A stretch of DNA of 64,000 nt, taken from positions 253,001 to 317,000 of the forward strand of contig NZ_AUKJ01000017.1 in NCBI RefSeq assembly GCF_000424685.1, in the 5' to 3' direction. The notes under the pieces are model-generated. The model saw only the letters and a list, made by a program, of their open reading frames with translations. It was not told the origin of the DNA and did not search any database. The translations under genes and the position numbers were made by a program. Shown here piece by piece: positions 30,890 to 38,241 of the stretch. This DNA is from Methylococcus capsulatus str. Texas = ATCC 19069 (lineage in GTDB: Bacteria; Pseudomonadota; Gammaproteobacteria; Methylococcales; Methylococcaceae). How positions within the stretch are numbered: the first letter of the stretch is position 1; each line of letters begins with the position of its first letter.

Positions 30890-31671
30890 TCGAAGTCTCC
30901 GGTCGGGAATGTCGCCGGCGCACCGTCCTTGAATACGGTCAGTTCGCCCGGCGCCATGGCGGTCCAGGTTTCGTTGTCGGTCAGCGGTCGGGTCGCGATG
31001 ACCGCCACCCGGTCCTCCGGCGTGGTGAGATCGGCGAAATCGACGGTGAGGTCTTCGTCGACCAGGTGGGCGTGACTGAACGGCGCCTGCCTGACGATGT
31101 AGTGCAAGTGGGTGGCACAATGGGCGAACATCAGTTCGCCGTCGGACAGGATGTAGTTGAAAGTCCCGTGTCCGGCGATTGCGCGCGTCACCTCGACGAT
31201 CGTGCGGACCAGATCGCCACTTTCAGGCGGTTCGGGATGACGTTCGCGCAGGGTTTCCAGGATCAGGCAGAAAGCCTGCTCGCTGTCGGTGGTGCCGACC
31301 GGGCGGTAATGGCGCCGGCGCAATGCGGGCAGGTTTTCCAGGTTGCCGTTGTGGGCGAAGATCCAGTTTCGTCCCCACATCTCCCGCTGGAAGGGATGGC
31401 AGTTGGCGAGCGTGATCCCGCCGACCGTGGCCTTGCGGATGTGAGCAATGACGTGGGTCGACTTGATCGGGTAGTTCCGGATCAGCTCGGCGATCGGCGA
31501 TCCGGCGGAGGGCTGGTAGTCCAGGAACACTCGGCAGCCTCGATCCTCGAAGAAGGCGATGCCGAAACCGTCGGTATGGTGACCGGTCTGCCCGCCGCGG
31601 AGGGTGAAGCCGCGGAAAGAGAAACAGATGTCCGTCGGCACGTTGCAATTCATGCCTAGCAGTTCGCACAT
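30886..31671 (-). CDS. Class II glutamine amidotransferase (YafJ-like)
   Basis: The 261-residue protein starts MCELLGMNCNVPTDICFSF, so Cys2 becomes the N-terminal nucleophile after methionine removal, as in class II (Ntn) amidotransferases. HIRKATVGGITLANCHPF and WIFAHNGNLENLP form the glutaminase pocket, and TDSEQAFC follows. No synthase or transferase domain is fused, as in YafJ and related stand-alone proteins. It lies 35 bases downstream of apbE in the same direction and is coupled to the sulfotransferase gene by ATGA overlap. The acceptor of the released ammonia is unknown. Confidence 0.85.
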   Translation of the reverse strand: MCELLGMNCNVPTDICFSFRGFTLRGGQTGHHTDGFGIAFFEDRGCRVFLDYQPSAGSPIAELIRNYPIKSTHVIAHIRKATVGGITLANCHPFQREMWGRNWIFAHNGNLENLPALRRRHYRPVGTTDSEQAFCLILETLRERHPEPPESGDLVRTIVEVTRAIAGHGTFNYILSDGELMFAHCATHLHYIVRQAPFSHAHLVDEDLTVDFADLTTPEDRVAVIATRPLTDNETWTAMAPGELTVFKDGAPATFPTGDFE

Positions 31672-31706
31672 GGGATGGGGGTCCGCCGTCTCGGTGGGCG
31701 CTCATT

Positions 31707-32639
31707 TTACAACGGCCTTGTCTCAGGTCGCTCGACCGGTCCGGCTTCGTGCCGACCGATACGGCCGTCCAGGTCCATCCACAGGGCCGGCAGCCCCAGG
31801 CTCCGCAGCCATTCCGGGCCGTCGGATGCCTTCAGCATGGCGATCGTGCAGGCGCTGCCCGCGATGAGCGCATGAGATGCGGCCACGCTGACCGAGGCCA
31901 GCCCCTGCACGGGCCAGCCGGTCCGGGGATCGAGGATATGGCCGTAGCGTCTGCCGTCCACGCTGATGCAGCGTTCGTAGTCGCCGCTGGTGGTGATCGC
32001 GCCGGAACGGACGCTGAGGGTGGCCAGGAGCTTGCCGGGTTCACGCGGATGGTTGATGCCAACCTCCCAGGCCGTGCCGTCCGGGTGCGGCCCGATCACC
32101 CGCAGGTCGCCGCCGAGATTCACCACGCCGGCGGTGATGCCGCGTTCGAGGCAACGCGTGGCCGCCCGGTCGGCGGCGTATTCTTTGCCGATGCCGCCGA
32201 AATCGAGCTCCATGCCGGGCACCTCGAATCTCAGCACCGGCCGCTCCCAACGCAGCTTGTTCCAGCCGACCCGTTCCAGAAGGGCTTCGACGTCCCTCGG
32301 CTCGGGCAGCCGGTCGCCCGCGAAATTCCAGGCCCGGCGTAGGATGCCTGAGGTCACGTCGAACAGCCCGTCGCTCTGTTCGTAGCAGGTCCGGGCGTAG
32401 TCGAGCAAGGCCGCCATCTCGTCGTCGACCACTACCCCCGTTTTGCTTCCAGCCTGAGCGTTGATCCTGGACAGAAGACTGTCCGGGCGGTAGCGGGAGT
32501 AGCGGGCTTCCAGGACCTGCACCTCGCCGATCGCTTCCCTCGCCACGGCCCGAGCCTCGGTTTCGGTTTCGGCATAGAGGATCAGGTGGCAGGGCGAACC
32601 CATTGCCCGGAATGGAAAACGGAACGGATTCAGGGACAA
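31707..32639 (-). CDS. apbE: FAD:protein FMN transferase ApbE
   Basis: ApbE moves FMN from FAD onto threonine residues of target proteins such as NqrB, NqrC and RnfG/D. The 310-residue protein has the N-terminal FRAMGSPCHLILYA region, ARYSRYRPDSLLSRIN, GLFDVTSGILRRAWNF, DFGGIGKEYAADRA and GVVNLGGDLRVIG. These are the family's FAD- and magnesium-binding motifs. No signal peptide or lipobox is obvious, although the enzyme normally works outside the cytoplasm, so the start may lie upstream. It is 7 bases after the DUF3570 gene. Confidence 0.9.
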   Translation of the reverse strand: MSLNPFRFPFRAMGSPCHLILYAETETEARAVAREAIGEVQVLEARYSRYRPDSLLSRINAQAGSKTGVVVDDEMAALLDYARTCYEQSDGLFDVTSGILRRAWNFAGDRLPEPRDVEALLERVGWNKLRWERPVLRFEVPGMELDFGGIGKEYAADRAATRCLERGITAGVVNLGGDLRVIGPHPDGTAWEVGINHPREPGKLLATLSVRSGAITTSGDYERCISVDGRRYGHILDPRTGWPVQGLASVSVAASHALIAGSACTIAMLKASDGPEWLRSLGLPALWMDLDGRIGRHEAGPVERPETRPL

Positions 32640-32646
32640 GGGCTCG

Positions 32647-34098
32647 TCAGAATTTGAGATTCAGGTTGACCGAATAGAGGGCGAAACTGAAATTGTCCAC
32701 GTGACTGCCGGTACCGCCCATGAAGCCCATGCCCTGGGTGCGCTGATACAGATCCACCCCGCCGCCGATCTGCAGCATCCCGAAGAAGGTCTTGTTCACC
32801 TGGAGTCCGCCGCCGACCGCGCCGAAACTGGCGAGCCGGTAGTCGGAGGAATACAGGCCATCGGCGGTGGGGTGGTCGTAGACGGTTTGGTAGAAATAGG
32901 CGGAGCGCTGGGTGTAATACCTCAGGCGGAACGTCAGCAGCGTCTCGTAGGGCAGCGGCTGCAGCCAGCCGGCTTCGAAGGTATGCGAGTCGACGTTCCA
33001 GTCGTCCGAATAGAATCGGTAGTCCAGGTGCAGGGCGGCCGCATCGAGCTCCGGGATGTTGCGCACGTAGCGCAGCAGCACCGCGGACTGGATGCGCGAG
33101 CCCGGCCGGGTATCGGCGCAAAGATTGACCTGGAAGGAAAACGGCACGTTTTGGCGGCAAAAAGTGTTGACCGGCGTTGCAGGAACCTCCGCCGGCTGGT
33201 CGGGCGCGGGAACGGGACTCGGCGACGGCTCGGGGCTCCCACCGCTGGCACCGCTATGCGTCGACATGTCCGGAGCGGCCCGCGCGGACGCGGAACGGCG
33301 GGATGGCGAGCGGACCGCGGGTACGTCGTTCACCCAGGCCGATTTGTAGGGATCGGACAGGAAGCCCGAGCTGTTGGCGACGGTCAGATTGACCTGGAGC
33401 AGCGAGTTCTTGTCCAGCACCTGGGTCAGGCCCAGCAGCCCCTGGTAGGTATTCTTGTCGCCGCCGATCACCGTGCCGTCGGTGTATTGCTGGTGGATGC
33501 GGCCCTGGTTGCCGCCGTCCGCCCATACGGTGTCAGAGGCATAGCCGAAACCGGCGGCGAGGGTCGTCGCCTTCCGGTTGATGTCCCAGCGCGCGTCCAG
33601 GTTGAAGAAGTTGGAGATGTAGTCCCACTCCGTGGAGTTGCCGCCGGCGACGCCCAGGGTCAGGTCGTCCAGCGCTACGCTCAGGGCGCCGTCGATGGCC
33701 AGGCGCTGGTCGTGGATGCCACCCTGCCGGCCGCGCTGTGGACCCTGGGTGGCTTGGGACAGTTCCAGTTCGCCGTATTTTCTGCCGTAGTTGTTGTTCC
33801 GGCCCCAATAGAAAGTGGGGGAGGCACCTCCGATCTGGCTCAGGTTCATCGGATTCGAGCCACCGCCGATGAAGTCCAGCGTGCTGTTCACCCGGAAATT
33901 GACGTCCTCGCCCAGCCGGAGCGAGGCATCGTTCTGGAACGCCTGCACCGACATGCGCCCGTTGCTTTCCTGGTAATTCGAGTAGCCGCTGTCGATGGCC
34001 GGGGCTTCCGGACTGAGATCCAGCCCTTGCGCGGCCACCATGCCCGGCAGTGCCAGGGCCGCCGCCGTGAAGGCCGCCAGCCTGTCAGTTGCAGCCAC
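32647..34098 (-). CDS. DUF3570 outer-membrane-type protein
   Basis: This is a protein of the uncharacterised DUF3570 family with about 483 residues. After a signal peptide ending near PGMVAAQ come many alternating beta-strand stretches rich in Tyr, Asn and Gly (for example FYWGRNNNYGRKYGELELS). The C terminus, SVNLNLKF, ends in Phe as in outer-membrane barrels. A Pro/Ser-rich low-complexity insert lies near the middle (about 33180-33290). The start is uncertain. GTG 34098, overlapping the DUF4266 gene, gives a clean signal peptide. It sits between DUF4266 and apbE genes. The function is unknown. Confidence 0.75.
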   Translation of the reverse strand: MAATDRLAAFTAAALALPGMVAAQGLDLSPEAPAIDSGYSNYQESNGRMSVQAFQNDASLRLGEDVNFRVNSTLDFIGGGSNPMNLSQIGGASPTFYWGRNNNYGRKYGELELSQATQGPQRGRQGGIHDQRLAIDGALSVALDDLTLGVAGGNSTEWDYISNFFNLDARWDINRKATTLAAGFGYASDTVWADGGNQGRIHQQYTDGTVIGGDKNTYQGLLGLTQVLDKNSLLQVNLTVANSSGFLSDPYKSAWVNDVPAVRSPSRRSASARAAPDMSTHSGASGGSPEPSPSPVPAPDQPAEVPATPVNTFCRQNVPFSFQVNLCADTRPGSRIQSAVLLRYVRNIPELDAAALHLDYRFYSDDWNVDSHTFEAGWLQPLPYETLLTFRLRYYTQRSAYFYQTVYDHPTADGLYSSDYRLASFGAVGGGLQVNKTFFGMLQIGGGVDLYQRTQGMGFMGGTGSHVDNFSFALYSVNLNLKF

Positions 34099-34300
34099 AG
34101 CCTCCACCGCCCACGCCGTAGCCGGCCGACGAGGTCTCCTTGGAAGCATAGGTATGCAGCATGAGCGCCGAATGCTGGACGTCCGGCACCAGCGCCATCT
34201 GCGGCTTGGCCAGCGCGCCTCGCTCCCACGGAGCGACCGTCTGCACGCAGCCGGGCAGAAGCGCGAGATGGCAGCACAAGACGATCACGCGCTTCGTCAC
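34085..34300 (-). CDS. DUF4266 small lipoprotein with C-terminal Gly-Cys tail (GTG start)
   Basis: The 71-residue product has a lipoprotein signal ending LALLPGC (Cys18). It continues with the DUF4266 motif VAPWERGALAKPQMA, and ends GGGGCGCN. The conserved Cys-Gly-Cys tail suggests a metal, disulfide or covalent cofactor site exposed in the periplasm. I see no DGxSGAT flavinylation motif. It lies between the thioredoxin and DUF3570 genes, overlapping the latter. The start at GTG 34300 is set by the lipobox. The function is unknown. Confidence 0.72.
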   Translation of the reverse strand: MTKRVIVLCCHLALLPGCVQTVAPWERGALAKPQMALVPDVQHSALMLHTYASKETSSAGYGVGGGGCGCN

Positions 34301-34367
34301 GGCGTGGTGCCTGTAGCGAACCCGGGAAGATCTTTGCACTCGTACCCGTGAGGGGAGCACGGTCCGC

Positions 34368-34850
34368 TCACGGCTCGCTGAGCAACGCTTCGATCTGGGC
34401 GCGGATCTCCGCCTTGTCCTTTTCCCGGAACCCCAGGTGGACATGGCGAATGTTGCCCTTACGGTCGATGAGGAACGATGACGGCATCGCCTGGACGTCG
34501 TACTGTCGGGGACAATCGCCCGCCGGGTCGGAGGCGATGGTGAAGTCGGCGTGCTGTTTCGCCAGGAACGCGTCTGCGCCCTCCCGCTCCTCGTCGAGGT
34601 TGACCGCGATCAGTTCGAAACCCTTGGGTTTGAATTCCTTGTAGGTTTCGGCCATGAACGGGAACGATTGCAGACAAGGGCCGCACCAGGAGGCCCAGAA
34701 GTCGACGTAGGTCACTTTGCCCTTGAAACCGGCGATATTCAGGGGAGCTCCGTCCTGATACCGGCTCAATCGGCAGTCCGGGGCAGGATTGGCACTGGCC
34801 GAGGCGGCGAAAAATACGGCGAGGAATCCGGAAGCGAGGTGTCTGATCAT
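34368..34850 (-). CDS. Periplasmic TlpA-like thioredoxin
   Basis: The 160-residue protein has an N-terminal signal peptide (LASGFLAVFFAASASANP) and a TlpA/ResA-type thioredoxin fold with the redox motif DFWASWCGPCLQSFPF. VNLDEEREGADAFL and the cis-proline region QAMPSSFLIDRKGNI follow. It should reduce disulfides in the periplasm. It heads the minus-strand run with DUF4266, DUF3570 and ApbE genes. The likely client is a Cys-containing neighbour such as the CGCN tail of the DUF4266 protein. Confidence 0.87.
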   Translation of the reverse strand: MIRHLASGFLAVFFAASASANPAPDCRLSRYQDGAPLNIAGFKGKVTYVDFWASWCGPCLQSFPFMAETYKEFKPKGFELIAVNLDEEREGADAFLAKQHADFTIASDPAGDCPRQYDVQAMPSSFLIDRKGNIRHVHLGFREKDKAEIRAQIEALLSEP

Positions 34851-34951
34851 GGCATGGGATACGCGAAAAGGTCCTAAGGCGCTAAACTCGGGAAAAGTGT
34901 AGCCTGAACCATTTTGCGGCAGGGCGCAATTGTCGCCAAGGCCCAGGACAC

Positions 34952-35350
34952 ATGGGAGATGGAATGGGAAAGAGCGGAACCAACTGTTGGCTCGTGATGA
35001 CGGGTATCGCCGGTTTCACCGGGGTGGCCATGGGCGCTTTCGGCGCGCACGGCCTCAGGAACGCTATCGCGCCGGAGATGCTGGCGGTTTACCAGACCGG
35101 CGTGCAGTACCATTTCTGGCATGCGCTTGGGCTGGGTCTGGTCACCCTCCTGATGCGGCAAGCTCCCCAGTGCCGGCCGTTGGTCTGGGCGGCATGGCTG
35201 ATGCTCGGTGGCATCGTCCTGTTTTCCGGCAGTCTGTATCTGCTGGCCATTTCCGGCATCCGCTGGCTGGGCCTGATCACGCCCGTCGGCGGCATGGCTT
35301 TCCTTGCAGCCTGGGCCTGTGTAGCGGTTCATGGCTGGCGACGATCGTGA
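34952..35350 (+). CDS. DUF423 inner-membrane protein
   Basis: The 132-residue protein has four hydrophobic helices and the DUF423 core GVAMGAFGAHGLRNAI, then YQTGVQYHFWHALGLGL and FSGSLYLLAISGIRWLG. The family (YgdD-like) is widespread, small and of unknown function. ATG 34952 (AGGA upstream) is used. ATG 34964, with GGAG upstream, is equally plausible and would drop four residues. It diverges from the thioredoxin gene across about 100 bases. Confidence 0.82.
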   Translation: MGDGMGKSGTNCWLVMTGIAGFTGVAMGAFGAHGLRNAIAPEMLAVYQTGVQYHFWHALGLGLVTLLMRQAPQCRPLVWAAWLMLGGIVLFSGSLYLLAISGIRWLGLITPVGGMAFLAAWACVAVHGWRRS

Positions 35351-35398
35351 GCCGGGATTCCGGTGTGTTCCATAAACCTACGACGAAGGGATGATTCG

Positions 35399-35995
35399 AT
35401 GTCACCATCCATCCGTATCAGCCGCTCGTGGATAGCGTCGAGCGCCGCGGCGGCACTGCTCGCCGTGGTAAGCGCTTTGCGAGCGGAGTCATTGGCTCAT
35501 GACGCCGTCGCCAGCGCCACGACTCCCCTGACCACGCCTACGCCCCAACCACAGGCGCAGCCCCTCGTGACCGTGGCCAAGCGGAAGCAGGACGGGATGG
35601 CACTGACGGTGAAGCGAACTTGGTGGTCCGCCAAGAAAGACCAGATCGAGGTTTCCCTCACCGTGAAAATACCAAACGAAACCCTGAAGCTCATGACGGC
35701 CGACGACGCAAAGAGCCGGCAGGGCCTGCTGGTGGAATTCCGGCACGCCGACGGAGCGGCGTTCGCCGAATGCGAACTCGACCTTGGACAAGCCAGAACG
35801 AGACAGGTTGTTTTCGACGCCAGGGAGCTCTATCGCCGCGGCATACTGCAAATCAAATCCGGCATATGCGATCCGGACATCTCGACCGAAATCGCCGAGC
35901 AAACGATCCCCGACGTAAAGCCTGGCGACGTCGCCGTATTGAAAGAAACCAGTGCTGCCGACTTGCTCAGTGCAACGTTTGTGAAGACCCGATGA
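35399..35995 (+). CDS. Secreted protein of unknown function
   Basis: I do not recognise this 198-residue protein. It has an N-terminal signal-like segment (WIASSAAAALLAVVSALRAES), a short Thr/Pro/Gln-rich linker (TTPLTTPTPQPQAQP), and a soluble domain. Two cysteines in that domain (in FAECELDLG and IKSGICDPD) could form a disulfide. The alternation MALTVKRTWWSAKKDQIEVSL looks beta-rich. AAGGGATGATTCG precedes ATG 35399. It stands alone between DUF423 and a large palindrome, with no operon partner to hint at a role. Confidence 0.65.
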   Translation: MSPSIRISRSWIASSAAAALLAVVSALRAESLAHDAVASATTPLTTPTPQPQAQPLVTVAKRKQDGMALTVKRTWWSAKKDQIEVSLTVKIPNETLKLMTADDAKSRQGLLVEFRHADGAAFAECELDLGQARTRQVVFDARELYRRGILQIKSGICDPDISTEIAEQTIPDVKPGDVAVLKETSAADLLSATFVKTR

Positions 35996-36166
35996 TCACG
36001 CCGCTTGCTTCGGGGCGTTCGAGGTAGCGGAGGCTGAGGGATATTGAAGTCAAACCGGCTCAGGCAGGGTCCCGAGGTGATCCGTGGGGGAAAGGCTCGA
36101 CCCGTCACTCCGGCGAAAACCCGGGCTGGCGGCGGTGCGCCTCGGAAACCGGACACAGGGTTTGGT

Positions 36167-36216
36167 GAGTCGAGGTAAATCCCCCGTCTCGTCGGGGGAT
36201 TTACCGGGTTCGACTC
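36167..36216. repeat. Large interrupted palindrome (20-bp stem)
   Basis: GAGTCGA (36167-36173) followed directly by GGTAAATCCCCCG (36174-36186) pairs with CGGGGGATTTACC (36193-36205) and TCGACTC (36210-36216). The loop is TCTCGT and a 4-base bulge (GGGT) sits on the right arm. It lies between two convergent genes, 171 bases past the secreted protein gene and 46 bases before the cytochrome stop. It could be a bidirectional terminator or a dispersed REP-like element. A- and T-rich arms give ATTTACC on one side but no long T run. Confidence 0.75.
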
Positions 36217-36261
36217 GTTGCACACCTCGAAGGATGCAGGTTTTCGTCGAGCCGGTTCACC

Positions 36262-36579
36262 CTATTTCAGGCTCAGAATCCACTGCACCAGCTGTTTCGC
36301 TTCCGTTTCGCTGACCTGGGGGTTGGGCGGCATCACCATGGTACCCCAGACGCCGGAGCCTCCCTTCATCACCTTCTCGGCGAGCTTGACATCGGCGCCT
36401 TGCTGGCCGGCGTATTTCTGGGCGACGTCCTTGAATGCCGGCCCCAGGATCTTTTTGTCCACCGAATGGCACATGACACAGTTTTTGGCCTTGGCGAGCT
36501 CTTCGCTGGCCTGCGCATAGCCGCAGAGCAGGGCGCCAAGGGCTGAATACAGGGCCAGGCCCATCGTTCTTCTAGGCAT
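36262..36579 (-). CDS. Cytochrome c551-like electron carrier
   Basis: The 105-residue precursor has a signal peptide (MGLALYSALGALLCGYAQA) and a small class I cytochrome c domain: haem site CVMCH, then GPAFKDVAQKYAGQ, and the axial methionine in GVWGTMVMPPNPQVS. The C-terminal helix is EAKQLVQWILSLK. The layout closely matches Pseudomonas-type c551. ATG 36579 follows a strong GGAGGAG site. It should carry electrons in the periplasm to oxidases such as the ba3 oxidase or NOR encoded downstream, an inference from proximity. Confidence 0.88.
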   Translation of the reverse strand: MPRRTMGLALYSALGALLCGYAQASEELAKAKNCVMCHSVDKKILGPAFKDVAQKYAGQQGADVKLAEKVMKGGSGVWGTMVMPPNPQVSETEAKQLVQWILSLK

Positions 36580-36706
36580 GTTCGTTCTCCTCCACGTGGA
36601 TGATGGTGAACTGCGGCGCTCGTCCCGCACGGTGTCTGGGCGGGCACGCCGGGCGGATGATGGCATGGCCGGGTCGATCTCAACAAGAATCCGTGTCCTG
36701 GAAGTT

Positions 36707-36735
36707 TTGAAGAGGCGGCGGTTCGCTGCTATACA
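36707..36735 (+). promoter_or_regulatory. Possible sigma-70 promoter of the lytic transglycosylase gene
   Basis: TTGAAG (36707-36712) and TATACA (36730-36735) are 17 bases apart, about 46 bases before the ATG of the downstream gene. It also lies in the divergent region with the cytochrome gene. Confidence 0.5.
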
Positions 36736-36781
36736 TTAAGGGGTGCCGAATCTCGTCCAGACTACAACAGGACCGCTGGAA

Positions 36782-38068
36782 ATGAGCTTGCCACGATTCA
36801 CGACGGCCGCCGTGCTGCTCTCGCTGCTTGCCGGCTGCGCGGAAGCGCCGTTCCGGCTGGCCATGTTGGATGATGCAGGTGAAACCGGGGAGGCCGATGC
36901 CGGCGACGACCGGATTCCGCGCCTGAATTCCTCCGCCGATGGGGATCTAATCGAGACCCTGCTGGCGGATTATTTCAGGTCGCTGGAGTCCCCCGCCGTT
37001 CCGGTGCAGATGGCGACGGGACCGGCGAGCGGGGCACCCGAGCCGGCCCGGCGCTTGTCGGGCAGGGGAATCCGGGTGATTCCCGTGGGGCCGCCCAAAC
37101 ACCACAAGAACGGTTTGTGGCATTACCTCCGGGAGCGTCTGGAATTGACCCGCTGGAACCATCCATCGGTGGAGGCGGAAGTGGCGGGTTTCCGGGCCCG
37201 GCCGGCGCGGGTTCGCGGTCTGGCCAAACGGGCGGAGCCGTTTCTGCATTATCTGGTCGGCGAGATCGAGCGCCGGGGACTGCCGCTGGATCTGGTGCTG
37301 GTGCCCTTGGTAGAGAGCGCCTGCGATCCGAGCGCGCTTTCGGCGAAAACGGCCGCCGGTCTTTGGCAGTTGATTCCCGCCACGGGGCAGCGCTTCGGTG
37401 TGGAGATGGCGGCGGACTACGATGGCCGCTATGACATACATGTTTCCACCGGTGCCGCCCTGGCTTATCTGCAGCATCTGCACGACCGTTTCCAGGGCGA
37501 CTGGCTGCTGGCCCTGGCCGCTTACAACGCAGGGGAGGGGGCGGTCCAGCAGGCGATCGCGAACAACCGGGCGGCTGGCCGGGGTACCGATTTCTGGAGT
37601 TTGCCGTTGCCGCCCGAGACCCGGGGTTACGTGCCGAAAATACTCGCCCTCTCACGCATCCTTGCAGGTGCCGACCGCTACGGGCTCGAACTCGAACCGG
37701 TACCGGGCACGCCGGTTCTGGCGCGAGTGGAGATCGATGCGGGGATCCGTCCCGCCGACGTCGGCAGCGCCGCCGGTCTGCCCGAACCCTTGTTCAAGCT
37801 GCTGAACCCGGCGCTGAAATCCATTCATGACGCGCCGCAGCGCAAATACGGCCTGATGCTGCCGCTGAAAAACGCCCAGGCGATGGCCTCCAGTCTGGAG
37901 GGAGCGGAGCTGGTGTCGGCCAAGACCGTCGTGGTGAAGAAGGGGGAAACGCTCGCTGTCATCGCCAAGCGTGTCGGCGTTTCCGAAACCGTCCTGGCCG
38001 GCTGGAATGGCTTGGCGCCCAACAGCCGCCTCAAGCCCGGCCAGGAACTGCTGATCTATCCGGCTTGA
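36782..38068 (+). CDS. MltD-like membrane-bound lytic transglycosylase
   Basis: Lytic transglycosylases cleave peptidoglycan glycan strands to anhydro-MurNAc ends. The 428-residue protein has a lipoprotein signal (AVLLSLLAGC). Its SLT domain carries the catalytic glutamate in LVPLVESACDPSALS, followed by AAGLWQLIPATGQRFG and LAAYNAGEGAVQQAI. One C-terminal LysM domain binds wall (VVVKKGETLAVIAKRVGVSE to LKPGQELLIYP). E. coli MltD has two LysM repeats and this one has one. It is likely an outer-membrane lipoprotein and stands apart from the dcw cluster. Confidence 0.87.
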   Translation: MSLPRFTTAAVLLSLLAGCAEAPFRLAMLDDAGETGEADAGDDRIPRLNSSADGDLIETLLADYFRSLESPAVPVQMATGPASGAPEPARRLSGRGIRVIPVGPPKHHKNGLWHYLRERLELTRWNHPSVEAEVAGFRARPARVRGLAKRAEPFLHYLVGEIERRGLPLDLVLVPLVESACDPSALSAKTAAGLWQLIPATGQRFGVEMAADYDGRYDIHVSTGAALAYLQHLHDRFQGDWLLALAAYNAGEGAVQQAIANNRAAGRGTDFWSLPLPPETRGYVPKILALSRILAGADRYGLELEPVPGTPVLARVEIDAGIRPADVGSAAGLPEPLFKLLNPALKSIHDAPQRKYGLMLPLKNAQAMASSLEGAELVSAKTVVVKKGETLAVIAKRVGVSETVLAGWNGLAPNSRLKPGQELLIYPA

Positions 38069-38112
38069 GAAACGCGGGTCGTGGATTTCTCCGCGATCCG
38101 TTCCTGAATGGC

Positions 38113-38140
38113 TTGACAGGTGTGTGCCGTGCAATAAGAT
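38113..38140 (+). promoter_or_regulatory. Promoter upstream of the HPP-CBS gene
   Basis: TTGACA (38113-38118) and TAAGAT (38135-38140) are separated by 16 bases. A perfect TATAAT (38146-38151) sits slightly further down but is 27 bases from TTGACA. Either -10 could be used. The next start codon is at 38242. No FNR or NnrR box is visible nearby. Confidence 0.5.
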
Positions 38141-38241
38141 GCACCTATAATGCATATTATGCCGCGGGCTTTCTCGTATTTGCGGAAATACCCTGCGGCC
38201 CGGCCGGACTCATCGGCTTAGGTTCAGCCTTAGGGATTTCG

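Noticed and set aside
38146-38151. Perfect TATAAT as part of the same promoter as TTGACA at 38113
   Set aside because: The spacer would be 27 bases, too long. TAAGAT at 38135 fits better with that -35.
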